Below are positions 31,720 to 44,079 of a DNA stretch of 64,000 nt, piece after piece. The stretch is from NCBI GenBank assembly GCA_037893225.1, contig JAZGUH010000225.1, forward strand, positions 744,001-808,000, given 5' to 3'. Numbering within the stretch: position 1 is the stretch's first letter; each line of letters starts with the position of its first letter. Source of the stretch: Hippasteria phrygiana. Taxonomy: Eukaryota; Echinodermata; Asteroidea; Valvatida; Goniasteridae. Both the position numbers and the translations under genes were made by a program. The notes beneath the pieces are model-generated. The model did no database searches. It was given only the letters and a program-made list of their open reading frames with translations, and was not told where the DNA came from.

Positions 31720-33265
31720 CTAGAGGCATGAGGTTGGTGTTTGTGGACAAACACAGGGCTGTTTCGTTTTTGTTTTTTTAGTTTGGATGTGAAATGTGAA
31801 TACAATAATTTAAGTTTGTCAAAGAATCGCGCTGCTGCCAGTTTTCTTTGGTAATTTTGAAATTAATTAAAGTTGTTTGTAGTAGTAACATGTGATGACG
31901 TCATCATAACGTATCTATAAACTTGCTGACCTACCTAGATATTACTTTTCAACTTAATCGGACTTATACTTTTGTCTATATATGGCTTCATAAACAGCCC
32001 CTTTAAGATGACGTCACGTGACATGTGATGACGTCATCATGACCTAAAAGTTCGGCGCACATTCTGAGCAGTTGGTGTAAGTATCTGCCTGCGACTTGTC
32101 TAACGACTTGAAAAAAAGACTAGAGATCAACTCTTTATAGACAGTATGCCACATGAAAGCCATGGTTTCTGTCCTTCCCAGAATTCCTTTGTGTTATATT
32201 GAATTTGGTCACAATTTTTAGATGCCTGTTATTTCTTAATACTTGAGTGAGCCACGATCACGAAATTGTTGAATTAGGTAGAGAAAAATTCAATGTATAA
32301 ATTTTTAATCGGACCGACCCTTACATGCGTAAAAAAAAAAAAATGATGACGTCATTATGACGTCACACAATTTTCGCCTTTTAGGGCATATCTTTGAGAC
32401 ATACCAAAAGCTGTATCAAAAAGAATTTTGAAAATCTCTTGTTTTGTTTGCGAGATATATTTAAAAGAATGTTACGATTTCAAAATTTCAAAAATTCATA
32501 ACAAATCACGTGATGACGTCATCATGACGTCACTTTGGATTTTGCATCCTAGTACCAGTATCTACCTACCCACCAATTTTCATGACGATCGGACCTATCC
32601 TTATATGTGTTTTAAAAAAGCACATTTTTGATGATGTCATCATGACGTCACACATTTTTTTCCTTTTTAGGGCATATCTTTGAGACCTACCAAAGCTATA
32701 ACAAAAAGAATTTTGAAAATCTCTTGTTTTGTTTGCCAGATATATTTAAAAGAATGTTACGATTTTCAAAATTTCAAAAATTCATAACAAATCACGTGAT
32801 GACGTCATCATGACGTCACTTTGGATTTTGCATCCTAGTACCAGTATCTACCTACCCACCAATTTTCATGACGATCGGACCTATCCTTATATGTGTTTTA
32901 AAAAAGCACATTTTTGATGATGTCATCATGACGTCACACACTTTTTTCCTTTTTAGGGCATATCTTTGAGACCTACCAAAGCTGTAACAAAAAGAATTTT
33001 GAAAATATCTTGTTTTGTTCGCTAGATATATTGAAAAGAATTTTACGAATTTAAAATTTCAAAAATTCATAAAAAATCACGTGATGACGTCATCATGACC
33101 AAAAAGTTCGGCACACATTCTGAGCAGTTTGTCTAAGTGTCTGCCAAGTTTAAAGGCAATCGGGTGCACCAAAGTAGCCAAAGTGCCGGTAAGAAAGAAA
33201 ACGTGCACAAATGCTATGGGCAAAAAGTCTGAAAAGGAAAAAAAAAAAAAAAAAAAAAAGAAAAA
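31720..33265 (-). mobile_element. CRE-array element N6 (chimera at duplication junction)
   Basis: CTAG complement 31720-31723, hairpin 31737-31754. It starts as an X2 unit and at about 31997 switches to the N4 body, which is the junction of the 3,497-bp duplication. Confidence 0.7.
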
Positions 33266-35216
33266 CTAGAGGCATGAGGTTGGTGTTTGTGGACAAACAC
33301 AGGGCTGTTTCGTTTTTGTTTTTTTAGTTTGGATGTGAAATGTGAATACAATAATTTAAGTTTGTCAAAGAATCGCGCTGCTGCCAGTTTTCTTTGGTAA
33401 TTTTGAAATTAATTAAAGTTGTTTGTAGTAGTAACATGTGATGACGTCATCATAACGTATCTATAAACTTGCTGACCTACCTAGATATTACTTTTCAACT
33501 TAATCGGACTTATACTTTTGTTTATATATGGCTTCATAAACAGCCCCTTTAAGATGACGTCACGTGACATGTGATGACATCATCATAATGTCAAGTCACT
33601 TTTCATATATAAACCTATATGTACTGGGCTACCTAGATATTACTTTTCAACTTAATCGGACTGATACTTTTGTTTATATAGCTTCAAAAACTGCCCCTTT
33701 AAGATGACGTCACGTGACATGTGATGACGTCATCATAATGTCAAGTCAATTTTCATCTATAAACCTATATGTACTGGGCTACCTAGATATTACTTTTCAA
33801 CTTAATCGGACTTGTACTTTTGTTTTCATATGGCTTAAAAAACTGTCCCTTTAAGATGACGTCATGTGGCATGTGATGACGTCATCATCATGTCATGTCA
33901 ATTTTCATCTATAAACCAACTGGCCTACCTAGGTATTTTTAAAAAACTTAATCGGAATTGTACCTTTGTCTATATATGGCTTCAAAAACTGCCCCTTTAA
34001 AATGACGTCACGGACATGTGATGACGTCATCATAATGTCAAGTCAAATTTCATCTATAAACCTACTGGGCTACCTAGATATTACTTTTCAACTTAATCGG
34101 ACTTGTACTTTTGTTTATATATGGCTTCGAAAAATGCCCCTTTAAGATGACGTCACGTGACATGTGATGACGTCATCATGACGTAAACGTTCGTTACACA
34201 TTGTGAGCAGTTTTTGATGACGTCATCATGACCTCACACAATTTTCGCCTTTTAGGGCATATCTTTGAGACATACCAAAGCTATAACAAAAAGAATTTTC
34301 AAAATATCTTGTTTTTTTCGTTAGATATATTGAAAAGAATGTTACGATTTTCAAAATTCAAAAATTCAGCAGTTGGGGTAAGTGTCTGCCAAGTTTAAAA
34401 GTAGCCAAAGTGGCCGGTAAGAAAGAAAACGTTTACAAATGCTATGGGCAATATTCTAGCGACTTGAAAAACATATTTTTTTATGACGTCATCATGACGT
34501 CACACAATTTTCGCTTTTTAGGGCATATTTTTGAGACATACCAAAGCTATAACAAAAAGCATTTTGAAAATATCTTGTTTTGTTCGGTAGATATATTGAA
34601 AAGAATGTTACGATTAAAATTGTTTTATAATTTAGCGACTTGAAAAAAGACTACAAATCAACCCTTTTTATAAACAGCATGCACATTTAAGCCATGGTTA
34701 CCTGCCCTTCCCAGAATTCCTTTGTGTTATATTGAATTTGGTCTAAATTTTGAAATGGCTGTTATTTCTTACTTGAGTGAGCCACGATCATGAAATTTTG
34801 GAATTAGGTACAGAAAAATTCAATGTATACATTTTTGTAATCAGATTGACCCTTACATGCGTTTAAAAAAAAAAAATTTTTGATGACGTCATCATGACCT
34901 CACACAATTTTCGCCTTTTAGGGCATATCTTTGAGACATACCAAAGCTATAACAAAAAGAATTTTCAAAATATCTTGTTTTTTTCGTTAGATATATTGAA
35001 AAGAATGTTACGATTTTCAAAATTCAAAAATTCATAAAAAATCACGTGATGACGTCATCATTACGTAAAAGTTCGGCAGACATTCTGAGCAGTTGGTCTA
35101 AGTGTCTGCCAAGTTTAAAGCCAATCGGCTGCTTAAAAGTGGCCAAAATGCCGGTTAGAAAGAAAACGTGCACAAATGCTATGGGCATTTGGCTGAAAAA
35201 GAAAAAAAAAAAGAAA
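33266..35216 (-). mobile_element. CRE-array element N7 (duplicate of N5)
   Basis: CTAG complement 33266-33269, hairpin 33283-33300. It matches N5 base for base over long stretches at an offset of 3,497. Confidence 0.75.
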
Positions 35217-36584
35217 CTAGAGGCATGAGGTTGGTGTTTGTGGACAAACACAGGGCTGTTTCGTTTTTGTTTTTTTAGTTTGGATGTGAAATGTGAATAC
35301 AATAATTTAAGTTTGTCAAAGAATCGCGCTGCTGCCAGTTTTCTTTGGTAATTTTGAAATTAATTAAAGTTGTTTGTAGTAGTAACATGTGATGACGTCA
35401 TCATAACGTATCTATAAACTTGCTGACCTACCTAGATATTACTTTTCAACTTAATCGGACTTATACTTTTGTCTATATATGGCTTCATAAACAGCCCCTT
35501 TAAGATGACGTCACGTGACATGTGATGACATCATCATAATGTCAAGTCACTTTTCATATATAAACCTATATGTACTGGGCTACCTAGATATTACTTTTCA
35601 ACTTAATCGGACTGATACTTTTGTTTATATAGCTTCAACAACTGCCCCTTTAAGATGACGTCACGTGACATGTGATGACGTCATCATGACGTAAACGTTC
35701 GTTACACATTGTGAGCAGTTGGGGTAAGTATCTGCCAAGTTTAAAAGTAGCCAAAGTGGCCGGTAAGAAAGAAAACGTTTACAAATGCTATGGGCAATAT
35801 TCTAGCGACTTGAAAAACAAATTTTTTTATGACGTCATCATGACGTCACACAATTTTCGCTTTTTAGGGCATATCTTTGAGACATACCAAAGCTATAACA
35901 AAAAGCATTTTGAAAATATCTTGTTTTGTTCGGTAGATATATTGAAAAGAATGTTACGATTAAAATTGTTTTATAATTTAGCGACTTGAAAAAAGACTAC
36001 AAATCAACCCTTTTTATAAACAGCATGCACATTTAAGCCATGGTTACCTGCCCTTCCCAGAATTCCTTTGTGTTATATTGAATTTGGTCTAAATTTTGAA
36101 ATGGCTGTTATTTCTTACTTGAGTGAGCCACGATCATGAAATTTTGGAATTAGGTACAGAAAAATTCAATGTATACATTTTTGTAATCAGATTGACCCTT
36201 ACATGCGTTTAAAAAAAAAACATTTTTGACGACGTCATCATGACCTCACACAATTTTCGCCTTTTAGGGCATATCTTTGAGACATACCAAAGCTATAACA
36301 AAAAGAATTTTCAAAATATCTTGTTTTTTTCGTTAGATATATTGAAAAGAATGTTACGATTTTCAAAATTCAAAAATTCATAAAAAATCACGTGATGACG
36401 TCATCATTACGTAAAAGTTCGGCAGACATTCTGAGCAGTTGGTCTAAGTGTCTGCCAAGTTTAAAGCCAATCGGCTGCTTAAAAGTGGCCAAAATGCCGG
36501 TTAGAAAGAAAACGTGCACAAATGCTATGGGCATTTGGCTGAAAAAGAAAAAAAAAAAGAAAAAAAAAAAAAAAAAAAAAAAAA
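35217..36584 (-). mobile_element. CRE-array element N8 (shortened)
   Basis: CTAG complement 35217-35220, hairpin 35234-35251. Its 5' part repeats the 5' part of N7 at an offset of only 1,346 bp, so about 2.15 kb of internal modules present in N7 are missing. Confidence 0.7.
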
Positions 36585-37551
36585 CTAGATATTACATTTT
36601 AACTTAATCGAACTTGTACTTTTGTAGATATATGGCTTCGAAAAATGCCCCTTTAAGATGACGTCACGTGACATGTGATGACGTCATTATGACGTAAAAG
36701 TTCGGCACACATTGTGAGCAGTTGGGGTAAGTGTCTGCCAAGTTTAAAATTAGCCAAAGTGGCCGGTAAGAAAGAAAACGTTTACAAATGCTATGGGCAA
36801 TATTCTAGCGACTTGAAAAAAAGAATTTTTTGATGACGTCATCATGACGTCACACAATTTTCGCATTTTAGGGCATATCTTTGAGACATACCAAAGCTAT
36901 AACAAAAATAATTTTGAAAATATCTTGTTTTGTTCGCTAGATATATTGAAAAGAATGTTACGATTTACACAATTTTAAAATTCAGCGACTTGAACAAAGA
37001 CTACAAATCAACCTTTTTATAAACAGGATGCACATTTAAGCCATGGTTATCTGCCCTTCCCAGAATTCCTTTGTGTTATATTGAATTTGGTCTAAATTTT
37101 CAAATGGCTGTTATTTCTTACTTGAGTGAGCCACGATCATGAAATTTTGGAATTACGTACAGAAAAATTCAATGTATACATTTTTGTAATCGGATTGACC
37201 CTTACATGCGTTAAAAAAAAAACACATTTTTGATGACGTCATCATGACGTCACACAATTTTCGCTTTTTAGGGCATATCTTTGAGACATACCAAAGCTAT
37301 AACAAAAAGAATTTCGAAAATATCTTGTTTTGTTCGCTAGATATATTGAAAAGAATTTTACGATTTTGAAATTTCAAAAATTCATAAAAAATCACGTGAT
37401 GACGTCATCATGACGTAAATGTTCGGCATACATTCTGAGCAGTTAGTCTAAGTGTCTGCCAAGTTTAAAGCCAATCGGCATCATAAAAGTAGCCAAAGTG
37501 CCAGTAAGAAAGAAAACGTGTACAAATGCTATGGGCATTTGGCTGAAAAAG

Positions 37552-37608
<57 letters not shown>

Positions 37609-37774
37609 ACGAAAACAAGGGCTGTTTCGGAAAAGTTTCCGAAACAGCCAAAAAAAAAATCTTAACGAAAACAAGGGCTGTTTTGGAAAAGTTTCCAAAA
37701 CAGCCAAAAAAAAAGAAAAAAAAAAAAATCTTAACGAAAACAAGGGCTGTTTTGGAAAAGTTTCCAAAACAGCC
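36585..37774 (-). mobile_element. CRE-array element N9 with three 5' palindrome modules
   Basis: The 3' side starts at a hairpin-less CTAG complement (36585-36588, CTAGATATTAC). The 5' end carries three palindromes on the minus strand (37620-37649 C/G type; 37676-37705 and 37745-37774 T/A type). The last is flanked directly by AATTAAGTT, the continuation of P6. Confidence 0.75.
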
Positions 37775-38315
37775 AATTAAGTTATAAAGTAATATCTAGG
37801 TAGCCCAATAGGTCTATAGTTGAAAATTGACATGACATTATCATGTTGTCATCACATGTTACGTGACGTCATCTTAAAGGGGCAGTTTTTGAAGCCACAT
37901 ATAAACAAAAGTACAAGTTCGATTAAGTTGAAATGTAATATCCAGGCAGGTCTGCAGGTTCATAGATGAAAATTGACATGACATTATGACTTCATCACAT
38001 GTCACGTGACGTCATCTTAAAGAGCCAGTTTTTGAAGCCATATATATACAAAAGTACAAGTCCGATTAAGTTGAAAAGTTATATCTAGGTAGGTCAGCAA
38101 GTTTATAGATGAAAATTTATGTGACTTTATGATGACGTCATCACATGTCACTATTACAAACAACTTTAATTAATTTCAAAATTAACAAAGAAAAGTGGCA
38201 GTAGTGCGATTGTTTGACAAACTTTAATTGTTGTATTCACATTTCACATCCAAACTAAAAAAAAAAAACGAAACAGCCCTGTGTTTGTCCACAAACACCA
38301 ACCTCATGCCTCTAG
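37775..38315 (+). mobile_element. CRE-array element P6, right part
   Basis: Continues P6 after the inserted block. Contains three ~145-bp modules, then ACGAAACAGCCCT, hairpin 38281-38298, 13 nt, CTAG 38312-38315. It is the reverse complement of 22912 to about 23440, apart from one ~146-bp module that N1 has and P6 lacks. Confidence 0.8.
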
Positions 38316-38324
38316 TTTTTTTTT

Positions 38325-38354
38325 GGCTGTTTTGGAAACTTTTCCAAAACAGCC
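38325..38354 (+). repeat. family-X palindrome preceding Y1
   Basis: T/A-type GGCTG palindrome, followed by CTTGTTTTCGTTAAGA and a long T-tract that leads straight into the Y palindrome. The same X-then-Y pairing is found at 43999 and 52613. Confidence 0.9.
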
Positions 38355-38371
38355 CTTGTTTTCGTTAAGAT

Positions 38372-38403
<32 letters not shown>

Positions 38404-39982
38404 TTGGCTTTTCCGAAATTTTTCGGAAAAGCCATTGTTTTTGTTCTGATTGTTTTTTTTTTTCTTCTTCTCCTTCTTGTTCTTCTATCAAAAATGCCAT
38501 AGACAAAGCACACGTTTTATTCTCACCGCCACTTTTGCCATTAAACAGACTTCAATCTTAATGAAAGTTTGCATAGACTAAGACCCTATACCGAACTCGT
38601 GCATATTACTCTGACGTCATGATGACGTCATCACGTGGCACGTGACGTCATCTCAAAAGTGCATTTTTGAAGGGCCTATATCTAGAGAACCCTAAGTCCG
38701 ATTGAGCTCAAACTTGGTTTGTTGGTGGACCGGCTTGTGTTATAGATAAAAATCGACGTGACGTCATGATGACGTCATCATACGATTTTGCAGTAATTTT
38801 TAAAGTTTTGAACCCTTAAGCCATATCTCATCAACTGAACATGCTAATTTCGAAATTCTTTTTGTAATAGGTTTGTTAGATCATAGATACTTACATATAA
38901 TTGTGAAAAATGTATGACGTCATCATGACGTCATCAAAAATGTGCTTTTTTGAAACACATATAAGGGTAGGTCCGATCGTCACAAAACTTGGTGGGTAGG
39001 CAGATATTGTCACTAGCATGCAAAATCCGAAGTGACGTCATGATGACGTCATTGGCTGATTTTCTATGATTTTTTAAATGTTTCAAATTTCATTATACAC
39101 TCAAAAACTTACACTGTCATTGATCGGATTGACTACAAACTCGATCCAGGCCAAGACGACGTTGCAAATGTTTGCTTCGACGAGTACAGTTGTGATGACG
39201 TCATCGTGGGTCACGTGACGTCATCTTAAAGGTGCACACTTTCAGGTCCTATATCTAGAGAACCGTAAGTCCGATTGGGTGCAGTCTTAATGCTGATGTG
39301 CCAGGATTTGTTACAGATAAAAAATTGATGTGACGTCATGATGACGTCATCATGACGTCATCTAGAGGTAATTAAATTCAAGTCAAAATTTGGTATATTT
39401 AGCAATCTCTTATGACAAAAACCTTCAGAAGTTTTATACACTGTATTTTTGTGTACCTAATTCCAAGTTCCTATGATCATAGCTCTCTTCAGCGTCAAAA
39501 TATACCCATTTCAATATTTAGCCCCAAAACAATATGATAACAAAGGAATTCTGGGAAGGCAGTGTAACCATGGGTGTCACGTTGCACGTTCTTAATTTAT
39601 CCTACAATCCAACGTAAACTTGTGTGTGGAGTTGCGCTGTACGAGCGAAATCATATAGCAGTGCATGTTTGGCGTAAACCTGTGTGTTGTTGCGGTGCTT
39701 TTTGGAACTGTGCTTTGTATACGGAGCTTTGAGCGCCAAGGGATACCATTTCCTTGCACTATGATTATACAATGGCGTACGGACTGCATGGATTTTCCTC
39801 GATGTGCCTCTCGGAATTGAACGGTAAATTTCACTTTTTATCCGGATGGTAGGTGAACCTAATAGTACCTCAATCTTAATCATGGAACTCCACTTGTTCC
39901 TCAAGTGGCGTATCTAGTATTTTGGTGGTCGTTTTAATGGTGAAATCCGATGTTTTGTTGGGTCTTCGGACGTACTTAATTA

Positions 39983-40345
39983 ATGAATAGGAAAACGCCG
40001 CACACGTACTTGGACACTACTATTGCTAGATCATGTATACAAACCAATGCTGAGGGCAGCAGGCCTGGCAACCTGTTTCAAAACCGCGGTTCAAAAACCT
40101 CCTCAACTCCAACACTTCGTACACTTTTTCTACACAGGGCTTTTGGTGCAAGTGTCCAAATTTGCGCTCGAGTGACCATAACGTGCTTTAAGATTGCGGA
40201 AATACTGTACACATTTGTTAATATTACACGTGAATGTTGTTATCATCACTTCCTTTGCTGTGAACGCGAGATAAAGAACATTTTAGCACGGAGTTTCAGC
40301 GAAGTCACGCATAGAAAACCACATTCAGCTCAGGTAAGCATGTAG
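39983..40345 (+). other. 120-codon open frame in Y cargo, ends at a splice-donor-like site
   Basis: No similarity to any family I know. It ends in CTCAG|GTAAGC, a strong splice-donor consensus near 40335. Copies at 54230 and 57376 are intact, but the copy in Y2 has a one-base deletion near 45853. The few differences between intact copies change amino acids as readily as not. A non-coding transcript exon or chance frame is more likely than a protein. Confidence 0.2.
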
Positions 40346-40793
40346 AAAAAATAATATTTCAGTTATAAGACCACAATCTCAAAAAGGTTTTCTCACTGTG
40401 CATATAACGTCGCATCATTTGAACTCACACGTTGTCAGCATATTTTATTTCTTTGTGCGTGTACAATACACATTGTACGTAAAGAGTTTGATGTTTGAAA
40501 TAGAAACTTGGAAATAATTTACCACAATACCCCCATTAAAATCAGTCAGGAATAGCAAAATCTTGGAAAATAACAACAACCCCCCCCCCCCCTCGATAAA
40601 GGTGTCTAAACATACAACCTGTTATTTCAAGATTCATGTCAGCAAAATTTGTGAAAACTAATGAGGCAGAAATAAACAATGCCAAGAGCAACTAATTTCA
40701 CAGAAAACAAAAGCCTTCTTCCCTTGTATTGCACAAACAATTCCCAATTAGTCTCAAAATTAAAGGTTGTGCCAAGTTTTTACACAAATGGAG

Positions 40794-40893
40794 AAATACT
40801 TAAGAGAGGGCGCTAGACTGACCTAACGGTATTAAACTGCACGAGTGCAGTTCGGGACCGTTAGGTTAGTCGAGCGCCCTCTTTTGAGTATTT
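40794..40893. repeat. 100-bp near-perfect hairpin in Y1 cargo
   Basis: Symmetric about 40843.5, with ACTGCAC-GA-GTGCAGT at the centre, then ACCTAACGGT against ACCGTTAGGT, GAGGGCGCT against AGCGCCCTC, and AAATACT against AGTATTT outside. Only a few mismatches. Also at 46464-46563, 55047-55146 and 58192-58291. Confidence 0.92.
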
Positions 40894-42765
40894 TTGAGGC
40901 TGTTGAGGACAGCACATGGAATGAGACGTGATGCGATAATAAGAAAATTAATTTACTGATCGGGTAGCAAGCCGTACATTATATATATATTGCTGATCTT
41001 CATCTCGGGCTCCGCAAGTGTCGATAATAGCCTCATCATATTGTGGAATTAAACATTATTGAGAATTTCATTCAATCATTTGTATTTTGTTGCTATGTTG
41101 GACTACATGTTCCCCTTGCCAAACAAATCTAACAAAAGTTGATGTATTTTTCTGTTGAAACAAATATGTAACATTGTTGTTCTTCTCTCAAATGGTGTCT
41201 AAAGCCCTGATGATAAATATTGTGATAAATGTCAGACTTTCATAAAAGTAAAGATGATGGTCATAACCAATAACGAAATTGAATCAATTCAGTAAGCAAA
41301 ATAAAATATTTACCCAACATCATTCACTCAGTTAAGATATTTGGAGAAGGGAAGCATACCTTTGTGTCTATTTGTGCCTATTGTGAAACTTGCGGTCTGA
41401 ATCAATTCCTTTTGCAATAGCTTTAGTATGGCGTATTATGTGCACAAAGTCGGGCAAAATATGTGACGTCCCGATGACCTCATCAAAAAAGTGCATTTTG
41501 AAGGTCCTATATATACACACCGTACGTGTGATTGTGTTCAATTGTGACATGCAGATGAGCCGGCATGTATTTTAGATAAAAACGTATGTGACGTCATGTT
41601 GACATAACGACATGAAAATTGGTGGGTAGGTAGATATTGTCACTAGCATACATAATCCAAAGTGACGTCATGATGACGTCATCAACTGATTTTTCAAATG
41701 TTTTTAAATATATTTCTACTCCCAAAATTTGACAGTCATTGATCAGACTGCAATCTGGACACATGACAAGACCACATTCCGAATGTTTGCTTTCACAAGT
41801 GCCCTAGTGATGACGTCATCACGTGTCACATGACATAATCTTAAATGTGCATTTTTGAATGGCCTATATTTAGAGAACCGTAGGTCTGATTAGATCAAAC
41901 GTGGTAGGCTGGTAGGTGAACATGTTATAGATGAAAATTGATGTGACGTCATGATGACGTCATCATATGATTTTATAGTATTGTTTAAGTTTTTGGACCT
42001 TAAAGCCATATATCATCAACAGAACATGCTAATTTAGAAATTCTTTTTGTAATAGGTTTGTTAGATCATACATAATTGTATATAAATGTGAAAAATGTGT
42101 GTTGTCATGAGGACGTCATCACAAAATGTGCTTTTTTTGAAACACGTATAAGGGTACATCCGATCGTCACGAAAATTGGTGGGTATACAGATATTGTCAC
42201 AAGAATGCAAACTCCGAAGTGACGTCATTATGTGTCACGTGACGTCACCTTAAAGGTGCGTTTTTAAAAGGGGCCATATCTAGACAGTTGTTGGACCGAT
42301 TAGGGTGAAACCTGGTATGTTGAAAGGCCGGTAATTGAATATGATGTTAACATGGTTACGTTTTTGAATCTGTAAGCCATATCCCGTCAACAGAACAAAC
42401 TACTTTCGAAATTCTTTTTGAAATAAGTTTGTTAGGTCATAAATAATATGTAAAAAATAGAGGCGATTGATGTGGAACATCATAATGACGTTATTAAAGG
42501 CGTAATTTATAGACACATATAAATTGGTAGATCCGTCGGATTGTCACGAAACTTGGTGGGTAGTCGAATTTCTCATTAGTAGGCAATATTCTAAGTGACA
42601 TTATAGTATAGGCCTACGAAACTCAATACTGTTTTTATTCTGTAAAACAACGTACTTTAGTATTATAGAAAAACTGCATCTCACGCAGCAAAACAATCTT
42701 TCACCAAACAAAAAACAAAAACGGAAAAGCCATGTGTTCTGTTAAAACAGACACACTATATCTAG

Positions 42766-43986
42766 TTTTTTTTTTTTTTGTGCTTCCTTTTCAGACTTTT
42801 TTCCCATAGCATTTGTACACGTTTTCTTTCTTACCGGCACTTTGGCTACTTTGGTGCACCCGATTGACTTTAAACTTGGCAGACACTTAGACAAACTGCT
42901 CAGAATGTGTCCCGAACTTTTTGGTCATGATGACGTCATCACGTGATTTTTTATGAATTTTTGAAATTTGAAAATCGTAAAATTCTTTTCAATATATCTA
43001 GCGAACAAAACAAGATATTTTCAAAATTCTTTTTGTTATAGCTTTGGTATGTCTCAAAGATATGCCCTAAAACGGAGAAAATGTGTGACGTCATGATGAC
43101 ATCATCAAAAATGTGCTTTTTTAAAACACATATAAGGATAGGTCCGATCGTCATGAAAATTGGTGGGTAGGTAGATACTGTCACTAGGATGCAAAATCCA
43201 AAGTAACGTCATGATGACGTCATCACGTGATTTGTTATGAATTTTTGAAATTTTGAAAATCGTAACATTCTTTTAAATATATCTGGCAAACAAAACAAGA
43301 TATTTTCAAAATTCTTTTTGTTATAGCTTTGGTAGGTCTCAAAGATATGCCCTAAAAAGGAAAAAAATGTGTGACGTCATGATGACATCATCAAAAATGT
43401 GCTTTTTTAAAACACATATAAGGATAGGTCCGATCGTCATGAAAATTGGTGGGTACGTAGATACTGGCACTAGCATGCAAAATCCAAAGTGACGTCATGA
43501 TGACGTCATCACGTGATTTGTTATGAATTTTACGCATGTAAGGGTCGGTCCGATTAAAAAAATTGATACATTGAATTTTTCTCTACCTAATTCAACAATT
43601 TTGTGATCGTGGCTCACTCAAGTATTAAGAAATAACAGGCATCTGAAAATTGTGACCAAATTCAATATAACACAAAGGAATTCTGGGAAGGACAGAAACC
43701 ATGGCTTTCATGTGGCATGCTGTCTATAAAGAGTTGATCTCTAGTCTTTTTTCAAGTCGTTAGACAAGTCGTAGGCAGACACTTACACCAACTGCTCAGA
43801 ATGTGCGCCGAACTTTACGTCATGATGACGTCATCACATGTCATGTGACGTCATCTTAAAGGTGCATTTTTTGAAGCCATATATCTACAAAAGTACAAAT
43901 CAGATTAAGTTAAAACGTGGTATTTAGTTATGCCAACATGTGTCAGATGAAAATGTATGTGACGTCATGATGACGTCATCGGCTAA
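42766..43986 (+). mobile_element. CRE-array element P7 (family X, 3'-truncated)
   Basis: T-tract, GTGCTTCCTTTTCAGAC, CRE modules with an internal deletion at about 43530 (GAATTTTACGCATG), cut at CGGCTAATTTT where the next X-palindrome/Y cassette begins. Its 3' hairpin end is missing. Confidence 0.7.
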
Positions 43987-43998
43987 TTTTTTTTTTTT

Positions 43999-44028
43999 GG
44001 CTGTTTTGGAAACTTTTCCAAAACAGCC
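43999..44028 (+). repeat. family-X palindrome preceding Y2
   Basis: T/A-type palindrome embedded in a T-tract that replaces the normal CGGCTAATTTTCTATG continuation of the host unit. Confidence 0.9.
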
Positions 44029-44079
44029 CTTGTTTTCGTTAAGATTTTTTTTTTTTTCTGTTTTTTTTTTTTTTTTTTT

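Larger units (their letters stand above)
28500..35493. repeat. tandem duplication, unit 3,497 bp
   Basis: About 28500-31996 is repeated as 31997-35493 with almost no differences visible. Both junctions lie in the same words (CCCCTTTAAGATGACGTCAC next to a CRE), consistent with unequal crossing-over between CRE modules. Confidence 0.9.
22912..37774 (-). mobile_element. 14.86-kb head-to-tail block inserted as one unit
   Basis: Left flank ...TACAAGTCCAA (22911) and right flank AATTAAGTTATAAAG (37775...) rejoin, minus a duplicated AA, to the uninterrupted sequence AAGTCCAATTAAGTTATAAA, read on the minus strand near 23570-23600. The ATAAAG variant is rare among modules, which makes the match specific. 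In element orientation the block starts with the GGCTG palindrome, ends with hairpin-CTAG and sits in a TT target. All nine units inside share one orientation. Confidence 0.8.
38406..42765 (+). mobile_element. CRE-array element Y1 (family Y, full length 4,360 bp)
   Basis: The 5' palindrome GGCTTTTCCGAAA...(38406-38433) is followed by CATTGTTTTTGTTCTGA and a pyrimidine tract. The 3' end has CGGAAAAGCCATGTG, a hairpin (TCTGTT-AA-AACAGA core with one bulge) and CTAG (42762-42765). The left and right ~1 kb carry CRE modules and the middle (about 39560-41450) is CRE-free cargo. No enzyme is encoded. Confidence 0.8.

Noticed and set aside
39592..39904. Minus-strand frames of 80-100 codons in Y cargo
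   Set aside because: Overlapping frames in different phases. A 36-bp deletion in Y3 shortens one without consequence. No domain recognised.
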